From Chitinophagaceae bacterium (GTDB lineage: Bacteria > Bacteroidota > Bacteroidia > Chitinophagales > Chitinophagaceae), in the NCBI GenBank assembly GCA_016721085.1, contig JADKJI010000004.1, positions 186,001-250,000 on the forward strand: 64,000 bases of DNA, given 5' to 3'. Made by a program: the position numbers and the translations under genes. Positions 56,261-63,589 of the stretch are shown in pieces (position 1 is the stretch's first letter; every line of letters begins with the position of its first letter). The notes under the pieces were generated by a model, which had not been told where the DNA came from, did no database searches, and worked only from the letters and a program-made list of their open reading frames with translations.

Positions 56261-56357
56261 TAAAAGTTTAATACCCAGGGAAAAAAGTTAGGTCTCCGCT
56301 TTTTGAACCCTTAAACTATTAAACCTTTAAACCCTTGAACATTTCAATGCACTTAGC

Positions 56358-57407
56358 CTAAAAGAGCTTCCCCTGCTCCCCCGGCCTTTTAAACTCTTCC
56401 GTATTAAACTCCCAATCATCTGAAGTATATCCGTAAAGCAGCTTGAATTTTTTATACTGTTGCGATATCATTTCTGCAATATTTCCTTCTCCGCGCATGC
56501 GGGTGCCGAAACGGCTGTCGTTTACTTGTCCGCCGTGACTGTCTTCGATATGATGCCACACTTTGTCTGCCCTGTCGGGGAAAGTCTTGTATAACCAATC
56601 ATGAAACAACAATTTAACAGCACCATTTAATCGGATGAAAGTATAGGCGCTGAAACTGGCACCATTCTCTTTTGCTGATTTCAGTATGCGTTGGGTTTCA
56701 TGATCATTCAATCCGGGAATTATCGGTCCCAGCATAACGCCCATCCGAACACCTTCATCACTCAATTCCTTAATAAGTCGCAAGCGTTGTTTAGCAGTTG
56801 TTGTTCTTGGTTCCATCACTCTCCTGAGTTTTTCATCGAGTGAGGTTATGGTTACAAGAATGGATACCAGGTTTTTTTTCGCCATCACTTTCAACAGATC
56901 TTTATCGCGAAGCATGCCACCGTTTTTTGAAATCAGTGCTACAGGTTGATTGAATTCGTTACATACTTCAAGAAGTCTGCGGGTTAGTCGATACTTCTGT
57001 TCAGCGGGTTGATAGCAATCGGTATTGCCACTTATAGATATAGGAACCACCTCCCATTTAGGATGCATCAGGAATTTTCTAAGAAGTTGTGGAGCATTTT
57101 TCTTTACAATGATCTTCTGTTCAAAATCCAATCCGGCACTATAGCCCCAGTATTCATGTGCATTGCGGGCATAGCAATAGATGCAACCATGTTCACAACC
57201 GGCATAGGGGTTCATACTGTAGAGCATTCCAACATCAGGACTATCCACTTTATTTACAATGCTCTTGGCTTCCTGTTCTATGTATTGAGTTGGTATATCG
57301 GTGATGGTCCAATCATCGATTCCTTCCACGTGTTCGCGGGTGATTTCGTCTTTGAGGAAACGGTTTTTGGTGTTGAACTGGGCGCCACGGCCCGGTAAGT
57401 TTTGCAA
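56358..57407 (-). CDS. PA0069-family radical SAM protein (SPL-like)
   Basis: 349 residues. The [4Fe-4S] motif is CEHGCIYCYAR at about residue 70 (CxxxCxxC), with DVGMLYSMNPYAGC before it and SGNTDCYQPAEQ, the family landmark, after it. These proteins resemble spore photoproduct lyase but their reaction is unknown. Start is TTG at 57407 (LQNLPGRGAQFNTKNRF-type N-terminus); no upstream ATG fits. It ends close to the 56102-56357 gap. Confidence 0.88.
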   Translation of the reverse strand: MQNLPGRGAQFNTKNRFLKDEITREHVEGIDDWTITDIPTQYIEQEAKSIVNKVDSPDVGMLYSMNPYAGCEHGCIYCYARNAHEYWGYSAGLDFEQKIIVKKNAPQLLRKFLMHPKWEVVPISISGNTDCYQPAEQKYRLTRRLLEVCNEFNQPVALISKNGGMLRDKDLLKVMAKKNLVSILVTITSLDEKLRRVMEPRTTTAKQRLRLIKELSDEGVRMGVMLGPIIPGLNDHETQRILKSAKENGASFSAYTFIRLNGAVKLLFHDWLYKTFPDRADKVWHHIEDSHGGQVNDSRFGTRMRGEGNIAEMISQQYKKFKLLYGYTSDDWEFNTEEFKRPGEQGKLF

Positions 57408-57583
57408 GGGGAAATTGTTTTAGTAGTTCAATATGTTCAAAAGGTCAAAAAGGTTCAAGAGGTTCAAGAAGTTCCAGAGGTTCCAGAGGGTCGAAGTGCA
57501 GCACCCACGCTAAGGTGCGTGTCTTCACGCACCTTAAATTTAGGGTTGACTATTTCTTATAGAATTTCATGTGAAAATTTTTT

Positions 57584-57641
57584 ACCGCAGAGACGCGGAG
57601 ACGCAGGGGGACATTCCTCTGCGTCTCCGCGTCTCTGCGGT
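57584..57641. repeat. Palindromic repeat family, copy 3
   Basis: ACCGCAGAGACGCGGAGACG... (from 57584) and its inverse ending at 57641. The gap 57408-57664 also has tandem AGGTTCAAG/AGAGGTTCC words (57421-57490) and a separate hairpin AAGGTGCGTG/CACGCACCTT (57512-57535). Confidence 0.9.
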
Positions 57642-57664
57642 TATTGAATTCCAATACCAACAGT

Positions 57665-58279
57665 TCAACCAAATAAAGCTCCCTGCCTCGTAAGTACCGG
57701 CAAATTCATAAACTCAAAACGCTGCGCTATCTGCCATGATTTAGAGCCCTGTGGACGTTTCAATAATAACATAGCTTCAGCAACGAAACGACCGGTGAAA
57801 GATTTACGGCTATATTCCAACCAACCCTTTTCGTATTGCCAGGGTTTAAGTTTGTTCGCTACCGTTAGATGCGGTTCCAGCATGAAATGCGGCTTATTCG
57901 ATTCATTCAACTTCATGAGGCGCTGTGCTTCGGTGCGAAGCGATTTCACCAATTGCTGCACTGGCAAGCGGGATACCACATTGATATGAATACTGTGAGA
58001 AGGGAAACTCCCAAAATCTTTCAACTCCACCTTGAAAGGATGCTGTGCCATCGCCACCAGTTTCAGCTTGTTCAAAATGCGCTCTTCCATCATCTCATAT
58101 TGGGTGAAAGTGGCCAACCCGATATAGGGCTTGGCACCAGGTACCGAAGTCATTTTATAACTGTCGGCAAACTCTTTTCGAACCTGTTGGATCTTATGCC
58201 GCAACTCTTCGTGTGGCAATAATACGAGCAGGTACTCGTACACCCGGTAACCGGGCATGTTGATTCCAGTAAGTGTCAT
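57665..58279 (-). CDS. 2'-5' RNA ligase/LigT-like phosphoesterase
   Basis: 204 residues, two-lobed 2H phosphoesterase fold. The C-terminal HxT motif is intact (PHLTVANKL), but the N-terminal one reads HSIHINV, with Ile where Thr is expected. Family members act on RNA 2',3'-cyclic phosphates or ADP-ribose derivatives. It is divergent from the umuD/umuC cassette across 169 bases. Activity uncertain because of the changed motif. Confidence 0.8.
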   Translation of the reverse strand: MTLTGINMPGYRVYEYLLVLLPHEELRHKIQQVRKEFADSYKMTSVPGAKPYIGLATFTQYEMMEERILNKLKLVAMAQHPFKVELKDFGSFPSHSIHINVVSRLPVQQLVKSLRTEAQRLMKLNESNKPHFMLEPHLTVANKLKPWQYEKGWLEYSRKSFTGRFVAEAMLLLKRPQGSKSWQIAQRFEFMNLPVLTRQGALFG

Positions 58280-58412
58280 AACCCATCCATTTTAAAGTGT
58301 ACAACAATTATGTAGCAGTTACAAACCAGTCTGTTTTTACCCTAAGAGGCCCTAACCAAAGCCTCCAAAAAAAGAATAAAAAAACAGGTCTGCAAATTTT
58401 GTTAGCATAAAT

Positions 58413-58431
58413 ATACTAAATAATTTAGTAT
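58413..58431. promoter_or_regulatory. Perfect 19-base palindrome before umuD, candidate SOS operator
   Basis: ATACTAAA-TAA-TTTAGTAT: 8-bp arms with a 3-base spacer, 17 bases upstream of the umuD-like ATG. A dyad of this size in front of a UmuD/UmuC cassette is what a LexA-type or UmuD-type repressor site looks like. It does not match the enterobacterial CTGT-N8-ACAG box. Function inferred from position only. Confidence 0.6.
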
Positions 58432-58448
58432 TTCAAAATTAATTTTAT

Positions 58449-58679
58449 ATGGATGGGGAAACTTTCTTCGGAGCTGCATACCGGGGCTCTAAAAACTTCA
58501 CGCAGCATAATGTTGCTACTGCCAATGCCACAGGCTTTGGGGCGGCGGCCGACGATTATGCCGAACGCGGTATTGACCTGAACGAACAATTGATCCGAAA
58601 CAAACCAGCCACTTTTTTTTTCCGCATGAAAGGAGATGCGATGAAAGATGAGAGACGCAGAGGGAATACAAGACCATGA
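58449..58679 (+). pseudogene. umuD: Truncated umuD: N-terminal half only, active-site Ser position changed
   Basis: 77 residues. GFGAAADDYAERGIDLNEQLI and RNKPATFFFRMKGDAM (in part) are the UmuD start and the strand leading into the catalytic site. The catalytic Ser that should follow Gly-Asp (GDSM or GNSM) is Ala here, and after MKD the match ends in ERRRGNTRP and a stop; the Lys of the Ser-Lys dyad and the C-terminal half are missing. It cannot self-cleave as encoded. Whether this is a real deletion or an assembly join is open. Confidence 0.75.
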
Positions 58680-58841
58680 TGTGAAAGGATAATTGGGATG
58701 CACAGGATTGGATTTTTTCGCTGCTAGTACAAGAATGTCTACATGGCGAATACGAGAATTAAAAAATTGCCTTATGAAAACAATTTCGAATAAAAGTAAG
58801 GAGATCGACCTAGGTCCCTCCGCCGCGGCGGAGGACAGGGG
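58680..58841. other. umuD/umuC junction with palindrome, no coding function seen
   Basis: 162 bases where the second half of umuD and the umuC start codon would be expected. It holds GAGACGCAGAGGGAATAC at its left edge (part of the palindromic repeat family, about 58649-58666) and a perfect 18-base palindrome CCTCCGCCGCGGCGGAGG (58817-58834). An overlapping 72-residue open frame (58693-58911) runs out of frame across umuC and is not a gene. Confidence 0.7.
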
Positions 58842-60122
58842 TTTCTCGCTATCGTCGACTGCAACTCCTTCTACTGCACCTGCGAACGACTCTTCCGGCC
58901 AGACCTATTGAATAGTCCGGTGGTGGTGCTGAGTAATAATGACGGATGCATTATTTCCAGAACCGATGAAGCAAAAAAATTAGGAGTGGGAATGGCAGCA
59001 CCCTATTATCAGAATAAAGATATTATTGAGAAGAATAAGGTGGCAGTATTCTCTTCTAATTATCATCTGTATGGCGATCTGAGTGCAAGAGTGATGGATA
59101 CCCTTCGATTTGTATCAGGAGATAATAGCGTGGAGGTATATTCGGTAGATGAAGCCTTTGTTGATCTAAAGAGTGTGGCTAAGGAAGACCTTCCTTCATT
59201 TGGAGTGACACTGAAAGATACCGTTGAATTGTGGACAGGCATAAAAGTATCTGTAGGAATTGCGCCTACAAAAGTATTATCTAAAGTCGCTAATCGCTTA
59301 TCTAAAAAAGATAAGGCGGGAAGTAAAGGAGTGTTGGTGTTAGATACAGAAGAGAAAATTAAGGAAGCTCTTGAAAATACAAAAGTGGATGACCTTTGGG
59401 GCGTAGGAAGACAGTATGCTTTGAAAGTTCGCAACCTCGGCATAGAAAATGGTTGGCAGTTACGAAATATGCCAGTGGAATGGGCAAGGAAAAATCTGGG
59501 TGGCGTAGTAGGTACCCGATTAATAAAAGAATTGAATGGAGAATCGTGTATTCCTATGAAAGATCCTCTTGAAACAAAAAAGATGATTGCCACTACACGT
59601 ATGTTTGGAAGTCCGGTTTTCGAATTAAAAGATATTAAGGAAGCCGTGGCAACTTATGTATCGCGCGCTGCTGAAAAATTACGCCGGCAATGCTGCGCAG
59701 CCAGTGCTATCGATGTTTTTGTTGTCACCAACGGACATAAAGAAGAAAAATATGTTTATAGTCCCCAGAGCCGCCATAGAAGTATGACCATCCCCATAGC
59801 TACATCCAATACCCATGAATTGATTCAGTATGCCATGCCCTTGGTAGATCATTTATATGAAAAGGGAGTGAAATATCTTAAGGCAGGAGTTACCCTGAGT
59901 GGATTAGTGCCCGATGCTTCCATCCAAGCGAACCTTTTTGCCACCGAAAACAGAAATGAACAACGACACCTTATGGAAACAATCGACAATATCAATTTCA
60001 GTCAGCGCGATGATATGATAAAATATGCAGCCACAGGACTAAAACGAAATTGGAAAATGCGGCAGGAGATGCGGAGTAAGAGGTATACGACGAGGTGGGA
60101 GGAGCTGTACGAGATTAAGTAG
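58842..60122 (+). CDS. umuC: Y-family DNA polymerase UmuC, missing a recognisable start codon
   Basis: About 427 residues. Palm motifs: VDCNSFYCTCERLFRPDL (first catalytic Asp), NNDGCIISRTDEAKKLG, YSVDEAFVDL (catalytic Asp-Glu). Finger/thumb region with KVSVGIAPTKVLSKVANRL (in part) and a UmuC C-terminal DUF4113-like end MRQEMRSKRYTTRWEELYEI (in part). The essential N-terminus FLAIVDCN begins at 58842 in the same frame as the rest, but upstream codons back to the stop at 58797 have no ATG, GTG or TTG. A TTG at 58908 would lose a catalytic Asp. Translesion synthesis is the family role. Confidence 0.85.
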   Translation, partial: FLAIVDCNSFYCTCERLFRPDLLNSPVVVLSNNDGCIISRTDEAKKLGVGMAAPYYQNKDIIEKNKVAVFSSNYHLYGDLSARVMDTLRFVSGDNSVEVYSVDEAFVDLKSVAKEDLPSFGVTLKDTVELWTGIKVSVGIAPTKVLSKVANRLSKKDKAGSKGVLVLDTEEKIKEALENTKVDDLWGVGRQYALKVRNLGIENGWQLRNMPVEWARKNLGGVVGTRLIKELNGESCIPMKDPLETKKMIATTRMFGSPVFELKDIKEAVATYVSRAAEKLRRQCCAASAIDVFVVTNGHKEEKYVYSPQSRHRSMTIPIATSNTHELIQYAMPLVDHLYEKGVKYLKAGVTLSGLVPDASIQANLFATENRNEQRHLMETIDNINFSQRDDMIKYAATGLKRNWKMRQEMRSKRYTTRWEELYEIK

Positions 60123-60142
60123 TGTAACATTCTTTAGGAATA

Positions 60143-60350
60143 GTTTAAAGTTTTAAGTTTAATGTTTAAAGTTGGTTTAGTAAGCTGCCGGGGAATTGAG
60201 CTTCGTGGGAGAAATTATTAATATTTACTTTATATAATCAAATATTCATTCATCATAATTGTAGATTTCATTTAATACACTATTCGAAGACTATAATTCC
60301 GGTAGCCTACTAAACCAACTTTAAAACTTAAACTTAAAACTTTAAACTTT
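60143..60350. repeat. Imperfect ~48-base inverted repeat between umuC and the next gene
   Basis: AGTTTAAAGTTTTAAGTTTA... (60143-60190) reappears inverted at about 60300-60348 (CTACTAAACCAACTTTAAAA...). The 110 bases between are A/T-rich with no gene. The right arm ends at the TTG proposed as start of the next ORF. Confidence 0.75.
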
Positions 60351-60869
60351 TTGAATCCCTTCGCCCCCCTCACCCCACAACTCCTCGATGCCATGACCCG
60401 GCAGCCGATGTTTTTTGTTCGGCAGTATTATAAGCGGGGTTGCGGTCCTTATGATGATAAGAAGATGGTGCCGTTACTGTTCACTCATTATATTCATCAT
60501 ACAGTTGACACTGAAAGGGCGGAAAGGCATATGCGTTTGCTGGGAGCTGACCCATACCGTTTTTTATATGATAGCACCAATGAGGAGCATCTTCAAAAAT
60601 TGAGGATGGCCTCTCTTCAGCCCGAGGGCTTTCGCATTTATGTGAACCTGTTGCCAAAGCCCTGGAAGGCTGGTGATGGATTGAAGAGAAAGATCAGTAG
60701 TTATGTGCAACATCAGTTATCGTGGTGGAATTATAATCCGGCTGATCGGTTGAAAGTCACACTGAAAGACCGGTATGGAGCCCTCTATCTCGGAATATTA
60801 TGGAAGCATCAACAGACTGAAGTACTTTTGGAGGAAATCGAAAACTACCGCCCATGTGTTACGACATGA
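60351..60869 (+). CDS. Unknown protein in the SOS cassette
   Basis: 172 residues from TTG 60351, or 158 from ATG 60393 (MTRQPMFFVRQYY), which I consider as likely. Basic and aromatic, with QPMFFVRQYYKRGCGPYDD and a C-terminal YGALYLGILWKHQQTEVLL. No recognised domain, no signal peptide. Its last 16 bases overlap the SRAP gene start, so the two are coupled; with umuC upstream it is probably part of the DNA-damage response. Function unknown. Confidence 0.7.
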   Translation: MNPFAPLTPQLLDAMTRQPMFFVRQYYKRGCGPYDDKKMVPLLFTHYIHHTVDTERAERHMRLLGADPYRFLYDSTNEEHLQKLRMASLQPEGFRIYVNLLPKPWKAGDGLKRKISSYVQHQLSWWNYNPADRLKVTLKDRYGALYLGILWKHQQTEVLLEEIENYRPCVTT

Positions 60870-61570
60870 GTTTCTTCAGTAATATCAAACTTGTCAGTGA
60901 TTTTCTTCCTGTAAAATCAGACGACTTACATTTTGAACCTACCTGGCATAAAGTGGCGCAATCTTTTTGTACCTGGCCTGTAGTAGTGAATGAAGATGGG
61001 TTCAAACTTCGTTTGTTTGAGTGGGGAGTGATTGCCGATTATATGAATACTCCCGAAAAAATCAAGGAGTACCGAACAAGCATGGCCAATGCACGAAGTG
61101 AAAAGATACTGGATGACAAACGCTCAGTATGGCATCGGCTAAGACAACAGCGTTGTTTGGTACTTTCTACAGGATTTTTTGAACATCAGGATACGGGTGG
61201 AAAGAAGAAGCTACCTTATTTTATTCACGTAAAAGGACAGCCGATTTTTTGTTTCGCTGGATTGTATAATTACTCACCTCTCCCTGATCCTGAAACAGGT
61301 GAACTGATCGGTACTTTCTCCATCATAACAAGAGCAGCCAATCCATTTATGGCTACCATCCACAATGGTGGCACCAATAGTGGTCGCATGCCTTTATTAC
61401 TTCCTAAAGAAAAAGCCATCCAATGGCTCGACAAAAGCTTAACTGACGACTCTCTCCGAACTATTCTCGATTACGAATTCCCCGAATCTGAAATGGAGGC
61501 CTGGCCGGTGAATACGATTAGGACGAGGAAGGAGGAGGGGCCGGGGGTGGTGGAACGAATCCAAATTTGA
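60854..61570 (+). CDS. SRAP/YedK-type abasic-site protein (SOS-response-associated peptidase family)
   Basis: 238 residues. Starts MCYDMS: Cys2, exposed after Met removal, is the residue that forms a thiazolidine link to abasic sites in single-stranded DNA. Other active-site landmarks: NARSEKI (Asn/Arg), STGFFEHQ (Glu), ATIHN (His), RMPLLLP. Between HN and RMP there is a short GGTNSG stretch. Protects stalled forks from strand breaks. Last gene of the umuD-umuC-unknown-SRAP cassette. Confidence 0.92.
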   Translation: MCYDMSFFSNIKLVSDFLPVKSDDLHFEPTWHKVAQSFCTWPVVVNEDGFKLRLFEWGVIADYMNTPEKIKEYRTSMANARSEKILDDKRSVWHRLRQQRCLVLSTGFFEHQDTGGKKKLPYFIHVKGQPIFCFAGLYNYSPLPDPETGELIGTFSIITRAANPFMATIHNGGTNSGRMPLLLPKEKAIQWLDKSLTDDSLRTILDYEFPESEMEAWPVNTIRTRKEEGPGVVERIQI

Positions 61571-61906
61571 GAATTTGATAGATTGATAATTTGAAGATTT
61601 GAAAATTTGAGAATTTGAAAATTTTATGGATAGAGACCAATTATAAATAAATATTTCCTTTGTATAATTAGTCAATTCTGAAATTTTCACAATCGAGGTG
61701 TCAATTTATATAAATCAGTGTGTATTTCATCTTAGATTTTCAAATTTTCAAATTCCAACTTTTCAATTTCAAATTCCAAATTTCAATTCCTCAAATTAAA
61801 GTTGTACCCCACAAACCTATCTTCCAAAACCCGCTTTTCGAATACTCACCTACTTTATTTTTGACTTGTATTGATTTTTATTTATCAACTTTCAAAAATC
61901 TAAAGT
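61571..61906. other. A/T-rich gap with AATTTGAAAATTTG repeats, no gene
   Basis: 336 bases. GATTTGAAAATTTGAGAATT words right after the SRAP stop (61575-61625) are mirrored by CAAATTTTCAAATTCC words at 61735-61800, which can pair into a long A/T hairpin. A -7 box for the next gene lies at 61856-61863. Nothing else is seen. Confidence 0.7.
61856..61863 (+). promoter_or_regulatory. -7 box (TATTTTTG) of the 61907 gene
   Basis: Exact TAnnTTTG, 43 bases before the ATG. A TTTTCG around 61835-61840 could be a degenerate -33 element. Confidence 0.5.
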
Positions 61907-62740
61907 ATGCAAACCCCTTTTTTTTCTCCTGAAGATGCCCTAAAAGCAGAGAATGAATATTTGAAAATGAAACTGATGCTGGAACATGGTGCTGTTTTTG
62001 GTTTCGGTGAAATGGGACATAAGATGACTCCGGAAATGGAAAATAGCTTTCTTAAAAGTATTGAAGCTGTCGAGAATAATTTCATGAACAACGAAATGAT
62101 TACTGTTTATGAAAAAATTGATAGTCCTACTCATTTTAAGCCTGTGGCAGAAATACCCGAAGACAAGTTTGATGAAGTTTGGGAAGAATTGCTTGATTAT
62201 ATGAATCTACGTGGTATCAATCTGGGGGCTTGTAGTCCTAGGGTTACAAGCAAAGAATTATACCGATATACAATTGAAGAGATGTTTCAGTATCCTATTG
62301 AAAAATATGAAGTGCCTGGAGCGGTTTGTGAATTCATTTATGACTTGGCACATCCCGATCCTATTTATAATAATACGGAAACGGCGGTCCATGAATGTAT
62401 GATGCCAATTTTATCAAAGAAGCCATTCAATCACGATTTTGCTTTCCTTCATACGGGTCTTAAACTGAATGACCATACCAATATTACTTTGGAAACCTTT
62501 GGTAAATTGATAAATAACTTCAAGCAAGCTTACGATGCTATTTGTTTAGAAGTAGATGATATGAGTGATTGTGTTATTGAGAAGAATGAATGTAAGGTAT
62601 CTGGCAAATACGAAGGATGGGTGGAGTTGGAAGCTGAAAAGATTCCACTACAAGGTAGGTGGGCTGTAGGATTGTATGAGAATGAGGATACTGGTAACTG
62701 GTATATTGGGGATGTGTGGGTGGAGGGGATAACCTTTTGA
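61907..62740 (+). CDS. Unknown cytoplasmic protein
   Basis: 277 residues, acidic, no signal peptide or helix. Pattern: short N-terminal coiled-coil-like helix (DALKAENEYLKMKL), a middle part with EELLDYMNLRGINLGACSP and YRYTIEEMFQYP, and a C-terminal part with VSGKYEGWVELEAEKI and NWYIGDVWVEGITF. I recognise no family. It has its own promoter box; the gap after it holds a palindromic repeat. Confidence 0.75.
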   Translation: MQTPFFSPEDALKAENEYLKMKLMLEHGAVFGFGEMGHKMTPEMENSFLKSIEAVENNFMNNEMITVYEKIDSPTHFKPVAEIPEDKFDEVWEELLDYMNLRGINLGACSPRVTSKELYRYTIEEMFQYPIEKYEVPGAVCEFIYDLAHPDPIYNNTETAVHECMMPILSKKPFNHDFAFLHTGLKLNDHTNITLETFGKLINNFKQAYDAICLEVDDMSDCVIEKNECKVSGKYEGWVELEAEKIPLQGRWAVGLYENEDTGNWYIGDVWVEGITF

Positions 62741-62816
62741 TGTTTGATAGGTTCCAGATGTTTAAGGGTTCTGAATAGGGCTAATTAAATATAGCTAAAT
62801 CAATTTGAGGATTTTT

Positions 62817-62912
62817 ACCGCAGAGACGCGGAGACGCAGGGGAGGATTCTGTGCGCCTGGAATCTTTTCAAGTAATTGCAGGATTATACCTGCGTCTCCG
62901 CGTCTCTGCGGT
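62817..62912. repeat. Palindromic repeat family, copy 4 (long loop)
   Basis: ACCGCAGAGACGCGGAGACG at 62817 and the inverse ending GTCTCTGCGGT at 62912; the loop is about 48 bases, longer than in copies 1-3, so arms look split by an insertion. A last fragment of the family, GAGACGCGGAGACGCAGAGA, lies at 63471-63490. Confidence 0.88.
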
Positions 62913-62937
62913 GAAAAAAAATAAATTCACTTTAATA

Positions 62938-62970
62938 TTTGGAAAGTCAAAAAAATTTTATTCATCTTTG
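62938..62970 (+). promoter_or_regulatory. Promoter of the 30-residue micro-ORF
   Basis: TTTG at 62938-62941 and CATCTTTG at 62963-62970 (one mismatch to TAnnTTTG), 21 bases apart, the same spacing as the promoter at 6634-6666. The ATG at 62999 lies 28 bases later. Confidence 0.65.
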
Positions 62971-62998
62971 CATCGCAAAACAAATTAAACAACAACAG

Positions 62999-63091
62999 AT
63001 GTCAAACAAAAACAAACAATATGATTTCGCAGCGGGCAGTCGTCCGTTTGTGATGCATACTATTGGCGGGGCACCTGTTGGTGAAAATTGA
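62999..63091 (+). CDS. 30-residue micro-ORF with own promoter and terminator
   Basis: Encodes 30 residues starting MSNKNKQYDF and ending GGAPVGEN. A good promoter lies before it and an intrinsic terminator 24 bases after the stop, which argues for a discrete transcript. No signal peptide or helix. Could be a small protein, a peptide precursor or merely the coding-looking part of a small RNA. Confidence 0.5.
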   Translation: MSNKNKQYDFAAGSRPFVMHTIGGAPVGEN

Positions 63092-63115
63092 GAAAAGTAT
63101 AAAACGCTATAACTC

Positions 63116-63144
63116 AAGCCCCGCCGATGTTGCGGGGCTTTTTT
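63116..63144 (+). terminator. Intrinsic terminator after the first micro-ORF
   Basis: AAGCCCCGC/GCGGGGCTT (63116-63124 and 63132-63140), 7-base loop, followed by a T-run. Strong GC stem. Confidence 0.9.
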
Positions 63145-63150
63145 ATTAAT

Positions 63151-63234
63151 ATGATGACTAAACGAATAACTAGTACTGTTCAAAGTATAAATTATTGCTT
63201 TACCTGTAAACGACCAGGAAGTGATCTCTCATGA
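63151..63234 (+). CDS. 27-residue micro-ORF with CxxC, followed by a terminator
   Basis: Encodes 27 residues (MMTKRITSTV...) with CFTCKRPG near the C-terminus, a possible metal-binding CxxC. It starts seven bases after the previous terminator and has its own terminator 22 bases downstream. No clear promoter of its own is seen. Low confidence as a gene. Confidence 0.35.
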   Translation: MMTKRITSTVQSINYCFTCKRPGSDLS

Positions 63235-63256
63235 CTATTCATGAGTAAGAGTTGCT

Positions 63257-63286
63257 AACCCGGTCATATCGATGACCGGGTTTTTT
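63257..63286 (+). terminator. Intrinsic terminator after the second micro-ORF
   Basis: AACCCGGTCAT/ATGACCGGGTT (63257-63267 and 63272-63282), 4-base loop, then a T-run. Confidence 0.9.
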
Positions 63287-63589
63287 AAATGAAAGGAGGT
63301 TAGAATGTTTTAAGGAACAAAAAGAAGGAGGTTTTATGAGAATTTATCAAGTTGGTGTTGGGATAAAAGGGAACGCATATTTGCGTAGGGGTAGTAGGTT
63401 TGTCAAAATTATATGCTAACCTTTCGGCAGAAACTTCCCGCTGTTTCCGGCAATTGATTTTTACCAGCAGGAGACGCGGAGACGCAGAGATATGCATCTC
63501 CTCAGTGAAATATATTCTTAAAGCAGAATCCACTTGTTTCTTAAAAGTAATCTATGAATACAACTGATTCATGTTTTTAATCTTATTCT
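63287..63589. other. Gap with two AGGAGG sequences and a repeat fragment; no sure gene
   Basis: AAAGGAGGT (63292-63300) precedes an ATG with an immediate stop, and AAGGAGG (63325-63331) precedes an ATG at 63336 that opens only 27 codons (to 63419). Strong Shine-Dalgarno sequences are otherwise rare in this window. A fragment of the palindromic repeat family is at 63463-63491. No larger gene. Confidence 0.5.

Noticed and set aside
58693..58911. 72-residue ORF between umuD and umuC
   Set aside because: It runs out of frame across the UmuC N-terminal coding sequence (FLAIVDCNSFY) and has no recognisable protein features.
59063..59593. 176-residue minus-strand ORF
   Set aside because: Antisense shadow of umuC.
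63151..63234. Zinc-ribbon protein from the CxxC micro-ORF
   Set aside because: Only one CxxC and 27 residues; too little to support a domain call, so it is kept only as a low-confidence micro-ORF.
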